From contig JAIVHN010000021.1 in NCBI GenBank assembly GCA_020201015.1, forward strand, positions 1-19,741: a DNA stretch of 19,741 nt, in the 5' to 3' direction. The translations under genes and the position numbers were made by a program. How positions within the stretch are numbered: position 1 is the first letter of the stretch; every line of letters begins with the position of its first letter. Origin of the DNA: Spirochaeta sp. (GTDB lineage: Bacteria; Spirochaetota; Spirochaetia; DSM-27196; SLAA01). Under the pieces are notes generated by a model. The model saw nothing but the letters and a program-made list of their open reading frames with translations, searched no databases and was not told the DNA's origin. Of this stretch, positions 13,773-19,741 are shown piece by piece.

Positions 13773-15183
13773 CCCGCGCGAGTTTCTCAGCGCACGGAAA
13801 TGCCCTCGCCGCTGGGCTATTGAAGCCTCGGAGTCCCGCTCCGGTAGAGGTAACCCCTACGAAGAACTTCAACGCGCCGTTGCCTGCGACGCGGCCGAGA
13901 ATCCTGGTCGTGAACGAGATGTTTTGGTGGGCGATGAACGCATTCAAGGGGTGCTCGACTTTCTGGAGCCGGATGATCAAGCGCCAGCAGGTACGCGTCT
14001 TGTATTGTGTCGCGGTTCACTTCGTCTTAAGGCCAGATTTCGTGAGGAACTGCGCGTGTTGAGTTTGTGTGCGCGGATTTCAGGCTGGCGCCTTAGTTCT
14101 GTCGAAGTGCTTCTGGTTGACAAAGAGTACCGTGTGGCGGATCCTGCCCACCCAGATCCCACCCTCCTTTTTCGGAGGGTTCCGCTTGCCGTAGCCTCCG
14201 AGGCCGAGCTCGACGAAGTTGAGCATGAGGTCGCTTCGGTGCGTTCACTTTTAGCAGGATTGTCGGGCGCCCCACTTAGTGAGTATCCCTCGTGTGGTTC
14301 TCCTAACTGTAGTTGCCAACGGCATGAACTTCCCGAGCACCATGTATTTACACTGTTTCTGGCCTCAGGCACTGCCGAACGATTTATGGAGCAAGGCATT
14401 CACAGGATTGTAGATATCCCTGAGGACGCTAAACTTGGACGTCGACAGCGAATTCAACGTGAGACGCTTATTCAAAATGAACCTTACATAGACCGCGGGG
14501 TGATCCGAGATTTTGTGGAGCGCCTACAGTATCCGGTTGGGTATCTTGACTTTGAGGCTATTGCGTCACCGGTACCACTCTATTCCGGTACAACGCCGTG
14601 GCAGTACGTTCCCTTTCTTTTCTCGCTGCATACCGAGGCTGAGCAAGGGGCGCCAGCACAGCACACCACCTTCTACTGTAAACCCGAGCTTGATGAGCGG
14701 GCGGAGCTTGCCTCCCAATTGGAGGCTGCGTTGGCAGGTCTCAACTCTATAGTTGTTTTTGATGCCTCGCTTGAAAAGCGTATCATGCGTTCGCTGCTGT
14801 CCGCCGGTTTTCTTGACGATGAGAAGCTCGGGGACTCGTTTGCCGAACGGATCGTCGATCTTTTACCGCTTTTTCGGGAGTTTGGGTGGTACTCACCTGA
14901 GCAACGTGGAAGTGTTTCGCTTAAAGCCATTTTGCCGCTCATGACGAGCCAAGTGGGTTACACAAGTCTCGAGGTAGCGGACGGGTTGTCGGCCGGGGTC
15001 GAGTATCTTGCTGCTCGGAGGGACTCAGTCCGAGCTCTATCTGCAGCGTCCAACAGGAACCAGCTCGGCAAAAGTCTGGTTGAGTATTGCTCCGTGGATA
15101 CGCTCGGGCTGTACTATATCGTGAAACGCTTACAGGCTATTGCTGCTGACGCCGCAAGCACTGGCGCCGCAACCCCAGCCTAA
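13735..15183 (+). CDS. DUF2779 protein: predicted Fe-S nuclease-like
   Basis: A 482-residue protein of the DUF2779 family. The opening LSPREFLSARKCPRRW gives C23, and C187, C192 and C194 lie in CGSPNCSCQ; one early plus three later cysteines is the arrangement that holds a 4Fe-4S cluster in Cas4/AddB-type nucleases. Between and after them, IHRIVDIPE resembles the loop following that cluster in related proteins. The C-terminal half has DFE (D272, E274), a middle Asp (D343 in VVFDASLE), IVDLLPLFRE (D375) and CSVDT (D455), spaced like a DEDD 3'-5' exonuclease of RNase H fold. Function is unproven in the family; DNA repair or defence is a reasonable inference. The start is uncertain: ATG 13735 lies within ackA without a clear ribosome binding site, but conserved sequence begins soon after, and in-frame ATGs at 13705 and 13693 are even further inside ackA. 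Confidence 0.85.
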   Translation: MNSSHHPVIGPLSPREFLSARKCPRRWAIEASESRSGRGNPYEELQRAVACDAAENPGRERDVLVGDERIQGVLDFLEPDDQAPAGTRLVLCRGSLRLKARFREELRVLSLCARISGWRLSSVEVLLVDKEYRVADPAHPDPTLLFRRVPLAVASEAELDEVEHEVASVRSLLAGLSGAPLSEYPSCGSPNCSCQRHELPEHHVFTLFLASGTAERFMEQGIHRIVDIPEDAKLGRRQRIQRETLIQNEPYIDRGVIRDFVERLQYPVGYLDFEAIASPVPLYSGTTPWQYVPFLFSLHTEAEQGAPAQHTTFYCKPELDERAELASQLEAALAGLNSIVVFDASLEKRIMRSLLSAGFLDDEKLGDSFAERIVDLLPLFREFGWYSPEQRGSVSLKAILPLMTSQVGYTSLEVADGLSAGVEYLAARRDSVRALSAASNRNQLGKSLVEYCSVDTLGLYYIVKRLQAIAADAASTGAATPA

Positions 15184-15188
15184 ACATA

Positions 15189-15217
15189 GCCGCGGCCGCC
15201 AGCCGCCGCGGCCGCCA
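15189..15217. repeat. GC-rich hairpin and 13-bp direct repeat between converging genes
   Basis: GCCGCGGCCGCCA occurs at 15189-15201 and 15205-15217. Because GCCGCGGC is self-complementary, the two copies can also pair as an 8-bp stem (15189-15196 with 15205-15212) around an 8-base loop. There is no T-run on either side, so it is at best a pausing or rho-assisted end signal for the DUF2779 and pfp transcripts. Confidence 0.6.
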
Positions 15218-15222
15218 CGTTG

Positions 15223-16893
15223 CTACATCGCCGAGGAACGACCCTGTTCAAGTTGCAGCGTGATGCTGGTTGCGTCGCACACCTCGCCGGGTCCGTAGTA
15301 CTGGATCGCTCCTGGGTAGCGATACGCTGTCTCCAGGGCCCACGATTCGCGCTGCGCTGCAAAGGCCCGAAACGGTGCGCCGGAGATTTCCACTAAGGCT
15401 TTCTTTATTACCGGCTTGTCCTTACCGTGGCGACGCTCAAGATTCATCATCTGAGATAGTGGGGCGCCGCCGGGGCTCCATTCCGAGGCTTCGCCTGCAA
15501 GGCCCTTAACCGTGGCAATATAGCCGTGGAGGTTGTTCTGAATAAGGAGCGCCGTCGTCCGTCCAAGCGCATAACAATAGTCGGCGTCAAAGTTTGAGGG
15601 AAAGGCGCAACGTCCTTCATAGCCAAAGAAATGCGTTAGGCTGGAAAACTTACCGTCAAACTCACCTCGTGATTTGCGTTCGCGGATTGCAGTAGCTGCC
15701 ATATCTACGAGCAGTTCCTCGGTCTCTATGCGAGACACCTGCACATTGCCGTGCGGGTCGCGGTCCATCAAGAGTTGGCGCTGTATCTCGTTTGGCAGGG
15801 TAGAGAATACATACGACGAATCACGAGATAGACGGCGGTTGACCCACTCGGCCTGGTCTTCAAAAGTAGTAAGCGTACTGAAATAGTCTTCGTCCTCGGA
15901 TAAGAGAGTGTTAAGCTCTCCAATGAGGGTGTTCATCTCAGGAATTGCCTCGATAAGTCCTTCGGGTAAGAGAACCAGCCCGTAGTCTTTGCCTTGCTTG
16001 GAGCGTTCAACGATGGTCGATACAATAGTCTCTACAATAGAGTCGAGCGTGAGCCCTTTTTCGGCGACTTCTTCACCAATCAGGCAGATGTTGGGGCAGG
16101 TTTGCAACGCACATTCTAGAGCTATGTGTGATGCCGAACGACCCATGAGTCGAATGAAGTGCCAGTATTTTTTTGCTGAGTTGGAGTCCCGTGCGATGTT
16201 GCCGATGAGCTCCGAGTAGGTTTTGGTAGCCGTGTCGAAGCCGAACGAAACCTCAATCTGCTCGTTCTTTAGATCTCCATCTATAGTCTTAGGCACACCA
16301 ATTACCTGAATTTTGGAGCCTATATCTGCTAGGTACTCGGCAAGCAGGCCAGCATTGGTATTTGAGTCATCCCCTCCAATAACAACCAGCGCAGTGATTC
16401 CGCGCTCTTCAAAGACTTTCACGGTCTTTTCAAACTGCTCGCGGCTCTCCAACTTCGTACGTCCGGAGCCGATCATGTCAAAGCCGCCGGTGTTGCGGAA
16501 TGGTGCTACAGACTCCGAGGTTAGTTCCACACAGTTGTCGGCAAGTATGCCGCCTGGGCCATTGCGAAACCCGAAAAGTTTGGAGTCCTTGGAGGCGGCC
16601 TTGAGACCGTCAAGAATCCCGATAATAACGTTGTGTCCACCCGGAGCCTGGCCACCGGACAGAATGACCGCAACGTTGCGAGGGGTATCCGCTGAAGAAT
16701 TTTCACCCTCAATAAACTCTACCGACTTTGAATTGAAGGTCAGCGGGAACAACGCCTTGACACCTTCACTTGGGTTGTTACCAGCCGAGTCCTCACGGTA
16801 CTTAACGGTTACTTTGTTTGGCTCCTGAGTTAGGATCGTAGGAGTCTTGGGTTGATACTCGTTTCGTGCTTTTTGAAGTGGTGAGATCTTCAT
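15223..16893 (-). CDS. pfp: Pyrophosphate-dependent 6-phosphofructokinase (long form)
   Basis: A 556-residue glycolytic enzyme that phosphorylates fructose 6-phosphate with PPi instead of ATP, reversibly. Motifs: GGQAPGGHN (80-88), GGDDSNT (173-179), where the second Asp in place of the Gly of ATP-PFK marks PPi use, catalytic PKTIDGD (201-207), and GRSASHIALECALQ. Length of about 550 residues matches the long PPi-PFK group found in spirochaetes and plants, not the 320-residue ATP enzyme. GGAG lies eight bases before the ATG at 16893. The gene is divergent from mannose-6-phosphate isomerase, whose product enters glycolysis as this enzyme's substrate, and two inverted repeats lie between them. 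Confidence 0.96.
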   Translation of the reverse strand: MKISPLQKARNEYQPKTPTILTQEPNKVTVKYREDSAGNNPSEGVKALFPLTFNSKSVEFIEGENSSADTPRNVAVILSGGQAPGGHNVIIGILDGLKAASKDSKLFGFRNGPGGILADNCVELTSESVAPFRNTGGFDMIGSGRTKLESREQFEKTVKVFEERGITALVVIGGDDSNTNAGLLAEYLADIGSKIQVIGVPKTIDGDLKNEQIEVSFGFDTATKTYSELIGNIARDSNSAKKYWHFIRLMGRSASHIALECALQTCPNICLIGEEVAEKGLTLDSIVETIVSTIVERSKQGKDYGLVLLPEGLIEAIPEMNTLIGELNTLLSEDEDYFSTLTTFEDQAEWVNRRLSRDSSYVFSTLPNEIQRQLLMDRDPHGNVQVSRIETEELLVDMAATAIRERKSRGEFDGKFSSLTHFFGYEGRCAFPSNFDADYCYALGRTTALLIQNNLHGYIATVKGLAGEASEWSPGGAPLSQMMNLERRHGKDKPVIKKALVEISGAPFRAFAAQRESWALETAYRYPGAIQYYGPGEVCDATSITLQLEQGRSSAM

Positions 16894-16919
16894 TGCTTTT
16901 CTCCATTTTGGTCTTTCGG

Positions 16920-16933
16920 GTTACTCATGTAAC
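16920..16933. repeat. Small inverted repeat upstream of pfp
   Basis: GTTAC-tcat-GTAAC, a perfect 5-bp dyad 27 bp upstream of the pfp start codon, in its leader or promoter. Operator-like in shape; no regulator is assigned. Confidence 0.3.
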
Positions 16934-16976
16934 GGAAGCCTTTTGTTGCTGTAGCACGTCCAAGTGTAGTGAGGCC

Positions 16977-17000
16977 CCGGAGAAAGATCAAGTTCTCCGG
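16977..17000. promoter_or_regulatory. 8-bp perfect inverted repeat between pfp and manA
   Basis: CCGGAGAA (16977-16984), 8-base spacer, TTCTCCGG (16993-17000). It may be an operator shared by the two divergent sugar-phosphate genes, or a hairpin in the manA leader ahead of its ribosome binding site at 17015-17022. No other copy was noticed in the window. Confidence 0.45.
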
Positions 17001-17024
17001 CGTTGCATGTTGATGGAGGAGGCC

Positions 17025-18395
17025 GTGGAGGCTAAACTAATCTGCAGTATGCAGCAGATAAAACCGGTAGCCCTTGCACCTGCCGTTCAGCGTTACGACT
17101 GGGGTTCCCCCACAGAATTCCCGCGCCTATTCGGCATGCCCAATCCAGAAGATAGACCTTTGGCTGAGCTGTGGTACGGTACCCATCCTGACGGACCTAC
17201 GCAGGTGTGTGATTCGGACGGTTGCCCTGCTGGCTACAACCTTCGTTCGTATGTACAGCACTACCCGGCGCAGAGTCTTGGACCTGAGGTTGTCGAGCGC
17301 TTTGGCGTGGAGCTACCCTTCCTGCTCAAAGTCATTGCCGCTGGGCGGCCCCTCTCTTTGCAGGCACATCCTAGCAAGGAACAGGCCGAGGCAGGTTTTG
17401 CTCGCGAAGAAGGTCTGGGTATTCCCATCGGCGCACCAAATCGCAGTTACCGTGATCGTAATCATAAACCGGAACTCCTCGCCGCGCTTACTTCATTTGG
17501 TGCGATGGTAGGTTTCCGCGAGCCGAATGAGATAGAGAGTTTCCTTGCGCCACTTGGATCCGAGGCAGCCGCGCTACGCAGAGCACTTGTTGCAGATGGT
17601 ATTGAGGGTGTCTATGATGCGGTTCAGGCGATATCGGCTCCTCAGCTGCGGAGTATTGTCAATGCCGCTACAGCCGTGAGTGCAAGCGAACTCGGCCGGG
17701 AGGGTGAAGACGGTCTGGAGGGCGAACGTGGCCAGCGCGGTAGAGATAGTCGGGAAGCAGACAGTCGGGAAGCAGACAGTCCGCGAAGGCTGTGTTATCG
17801 CACCATCGCAGAGCTTTCCGCCGCACGGCCCGATGATCCGGGCATTCTTGCCCCACTATATCTGAACGTGCTGCACCTACAACCGGGACAGGCTCTCTAC
17901 CTGCCGTCTGGGATTCTGCATGCCTACCTGTACGGGGTAGGGGTGGAGATTATGGCAAACTCAAACAACGTGCTTCGAGGTGGCTTGACATCAAAGTTTA
18001 TTGACCGCGAAGAACTACAGAAAATTGTACGGTTTGAACCCTACCAAGCGCTTCTGCTTGATGGGGTCGCACCGCTTGAGTTCCCTCCCTCGTTTGAGGA
18101 GTTTGCCCTTTCTCGGCTCGAACTCACTGCAGGTCCGCTTACCGTCGCTCGCTCCCAAGCAAGCCCAGAAATTCTGCTGTGCACGCAGAAAACCGCGCTA
18201 TTCCGGGAGTTAACCAATGCTCACTCGGATGGAGATCAGCTCCAAAGTCGTGGAATTCAACTACCGGCTGGCAAGGCTGTGTTTGTCCCGGCATGCTGTG
18301 GGGAATATCAACTCTTCGGCCCGGGAACCGTGTTTCGTGCCTGCGTTGGCACTGGTGCCAGCGTCGGCACCGGCACCAAAGTGGCTCCGGCATGA
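17025..18395 (+). CDS. manA: Mannose-6-phosphate isomerase, class I
   Basis: A zinc enzyme interconverting mannose 6-phosphate and fructose 6-phosphate, about 450 residues. Seen: YDWGS, AELWYGTHPDGP, LLKVIAAGRPLSLQAHPSKEQAEAGF with zinc ligands Q and H, NHKPEL with the Glu ligand, and LPSGILHAYLYGVGVEIMANSNNVLRGGLTSKFID with the last His. All four ligands are present. Start choice is open: GTG 17025 has GGAGG 5 bases upstream, whereas ATG 17049 (MQQIKP) fits family length better but has its nearest GGAGG 17 bases away; the frame is open upstream to 16866, inside the pfp start. Between the Glu and last His ligands lies a charged low-complexity insert (about residues 224-253) coded partly by a 15-bp tandem repeat, and the C-terminus has a GTG(A/T)-rich tail. 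Both look like surface additions. Its TGA overlaps the next start. Confidence 0.9.
   Translation: MEAKLICSMQQIKPVALAPAVQRYDWGSPTEFPRLFGMPNPEDRPLAELWYGTHPDGPTQVCDSDGCPAGYNLRSYVQHYPAQSLGPEVVERFGVELPFLLKVIAAGRPLSLQAHPSKEQAEAGFAREEGLGIPIGAPNRSYRDRNHKPELLAALTSFGAMVGFREPNEIESFLAPLGSEAAALRRALVADGIEGVYDAVQAISAPQLRSIVNAATAVSASELGREGEDGLEGERGQRGRDSREADSREADSPRRLCYRTIAELSAARPDDPGILAPLYLNVLHLQPGQALYLPSGILHAYLYGVGVEIMANSNNVLRGGLTSKFIDREELQKIVRFEPYQALLLDGVAPLEFPPSFEEFALSRLELTAGPLTVARSQASPEILLCTQKTALFRELTNAHSDGDQLQSRGIQLPAGKAVFVPACCGEYQLFGPGTVFRACVGTGASVGTGTKVAPA
17745..17783 (+). repeat. 15-bp in-frame tandem repeat in manA
   Basis: Units at 17745-17759 and 17760-17774 differ by one base (GATAGTCGGGAAGCA / GACAGTCGGGAAGCA), with a partial third copy from 17775. 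Each encodes DSREA. Copy-number change would not disturb the frame. Confidence 0.85.
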
Positions 18396-18862
18396 TTACG
18401 GTTTGGATCGATGCCGATAACTGTGTCCGTGAGGCACGAGCTTTTGTAGAGCGCGCAGCCTGCCGAGGGAGAGTGCGAGCGGTATTCGTGGCCGACCGTC
18501 CAATTCGCACCACCGACAGCCCCCAGGTAGAGCGTGTGCTGGTTAGCTCAGGTGATCAACAAAGTGACAAGGTTATTCAGGAGCGGGTGCAGGTAGGCGA
18601 TATAGTCGTGACCCGCGACATTCCCCTGGCCGCCGAGCTGGTTGAGCAGGGTATTGTCGTGCTGAATGATAGAGGCACGGTATGGACCGCCGAGAACGTA
18701 CGCGAGCGTCTTTCTCTGCGTGACTTCAAGGAAGATATGCGCGTGCAAGGGCTCACACCCAAACGCATGCAACGTTACGACAAACGAGACGCGGCGACAT
18801 TTGTGGCTGCTTTAGACCGTGAAATTACCCGAGCTACCGCACGCGGCCGGGTAGAACCATAG
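18392..18862 (+). CDS. YaiI/YqxD (UPF0178, DUF188) family protein
   Basis: A 156-residue protein with the family pattern: a beta-strand ending in acidic residues (TVWIDADNC), GDQQSDKVIQERVQVGDIVVTRDIPLAAELVEQG, VLNDRGTVWTAENVRERLSLRD, and the C-terminal block KRDAATFVAALDREI. The acidic residues fit a PIN-like nuclease fold, but no activity has been shown for the family as far as I know. The start is fixed by the ATGA overlap with manA, so it is translated by coupling; conserved sequence begins with the first residues. The link to manA seems to be one of operon position only. The 34 bp to the converging asnS gene hold no clear terminator. Confidence 0.9.
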   Translation: MITVWIDADNCVREARAFVERAACRGRVRAVFVADRPIRTTDSPQVERVLVSSGDQQSDKVIQERVQVGDIVVTRDIPLAAELVEQGIVVLNDRGTVWTAENVRERLSLRDFKEDMRVQGLTPKRMQRYDKRDAATFVAALDREITRATARGRVEP

Positions 18863-18896
18863 CGGCTGGCCAGCACTCGTACAACGCGGCCTCCCG

Positions 18897-19741
18897 TTAA
18901 AACTCGGCTGAACGCGGAGTGCGAGGAAAGGGAATTACGTCGCGAATGTTTTGCATTCCAGTTACGTACTGCAGCAGGCGCTCAAAGCCTAACCCGAACC
19001 CGGAGTGCGGCACCGTGCCGAATCGTCGTAGATCCAGGTACCACCAGTAGACAGCTGGATCCAGACCAGACTCCTGCATGCGGCGCTCAAGTACATCGCC
19101 CCGTTCCTCACGCTGGCTTCCGCCAATAATCTCTCCCAGCCGTGGAACCAGCACATCCATGGCGCGTACCGTTTTCTCGTCCTCGTTGAGTTTCATGTAA
19201 AAGGCTTTTATCTCTTTGGGGTAGTCAGTGACAATAATGGGCCCACGCACTACCTCCTCGGTGAGGAACTTCTCATGCTCGGACTGCAGGTCTGCTCCCC
19301 AGGTCACCGTATACTCAAAGTTACGTCCGGAGGACTCAAGTTCCTTAACCGCATCGGTATAGGTCATGTGGGTAAAGTTTGAATTAACCAGACGCTCAAG
19401 AGCCTCAATGAGACCTTTTTCAATGCGAAGATCAAAGAACGCCATGTCCTCGCTGCAGTCACGGAGCACCGCACCAATTACACTTTTCAGAAACTTTTCG
19501 GCAAGTTCCATGTTACCTTCCAGGGCACAAAAGGCAAGCTCGGGCTCAATCATCCAGAACTCGGCTAGGTGACGAGTCGTGTTTGATTGCTCGGCGCGGA
19601 AGGTGGGCCCAAAGGTGTAGACGCGCTCCATCGCGCACGCAAAAATCTCGGCATTAAGCTGGCCGCTCACCGTGAGATATGACGGCTTGCCGAAAAAGTC
19701 CTTCGTATAATCAAGTGTAGCGCCCGACGCGAAAGCTCTCG
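18897..19741 (-). CDS. asnS: Asparaginyl-tRNA synthetase, C-terminal part (partial)
   Basis: The frame is open to the window edge (first full codon 19739), giving 281 residues of a class IIb aminoacyl-tRNA synthetase that charges tRNA-Asn. Seen: DYTKDFFGKPSYLTVSGQLNAEIFA, motif 2 FRAEQSNTTRHLAEFWMIEPELAF, the substrate region GPIIVTDYPKEIKAFYMKLNED, and motif 3 HSGFGLGFERLLQYVTG, ending IRDVIPFPRTPRSAEF. The TRHLAEFWMIEPE and YPKEIKAFYM blocks separate AsnRS from AspRS. No frame problem is visible in the part present. The N-terminal OB-fold anticodon-binding domain and motif 1 lie outside. Its presence means that Asn-tRNA need not be made only by transamidation. Confidence 0.95.
   Translation of the reverse strand, partial: RAFASGATLDYTKDFFGKPSYLTVSGQLNAEIFACAMERVYTFGPTFRAEQSNTTRHLAEFWMIEPELAFCALEGNMELAEKFLKSVIGAVLRDCSEDMAFFDLRIEKGLIEALERLVNSNFTHMTYTDAVKELESSGRNFEYTVTWGADLQSEHEKFLTEEVVRGPIIVTDYPKEIKAFYMKLNEDEKTVRAMDVLVPRLGEIIGGSQREERGDVLERRMQESGLDPAVYWWYLDLRRFGTVPHSGFGLGFERLLQYVTGMQNIRDVIPFPRTPRSAEF

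Noticed and set aside
15189..15217. CRISPR-like or mobile-element repeat
   Set aside because: Only two GC-rich 13-bp copies 3 bp apart, with no spacers, transposase or target duplication; better seen as a local hairpin.

Overview
The window most likely comes from a free-living, fermentative spirochaete of roughly balanced to moderate GC content. The best evidence is a CheY-like receiver protein with the N-terminal extension I associate with spirochaetal receivers (residues 1-26, ending KSDGTPYRV), a long-form pyrophosphate-dependent phosphofructokinase, acetate kinase, and a sigma-54 activator. The species cannot be named from sequence alone.

Layout. 1-335: 3' end of an ABC-F ATPase gene. 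367-1740 (-): class II CPD photolyase, divergent from 1829-3244 (+), an orphan NtrC-type sigma-54 response regulator. 3245-3660: a gene-free stretch that holds the most interesting signal. It has two 17-bp dyads of the same architecture, a consensus -24/-12 (sigma-54) promoter at 3467-3483, and about 100 bp further on a strong hairpin terminator. This is the layout of a sigma-54-driven small RNA next to its own activator (as for LuxO/Qrr in Vibrio). A third near-copy of the dyad lies just upstream of the activator's own -10 element, which suggests autoregulation. 3661-5312 (-): two reading frames that look like one conserved protein of unknown function, broken. 5522-5959 (+): CheY-like protein.

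5987-10753 (+): a five-gene peptide/nickel-type ABC importer operon (permease, ATPase, ATPase, lipoprotein binding protein, permease). Three of its five genes have lost an internal segment and changed frame, while junctions between genes are still tight. The importer is therefore probably dead and recently so, or the assembly is wrong at several points. 10707-11798 (-): zinc-dependent phospholipase C-like protein, tail-to-tail with the last permease. 11937-15183 (+): TPR protein, acetate kinase and a DUF2779 protein with Cas4-like cysteines and a DEDD-like nuclease region, arranged as an operon. 15223-16893 (-): PPi-phosphofructokinase, divergent from mannose-6-phosphate isomerase (about 17025-18395, +), which overlaps a YaiI/UPF0178 gene (18392-18862). 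18897-19741 (-): 3' part of asparaginyl-tRNA synthetase, running off the window.

Metabolically, PPi-PFK, ManA and AckA fit sugar fermentation with PPi-saving glycolysis and acetate/ATP production. No rRNA, tRNA, insertion sequence, prophage or CRISPR array was seen.
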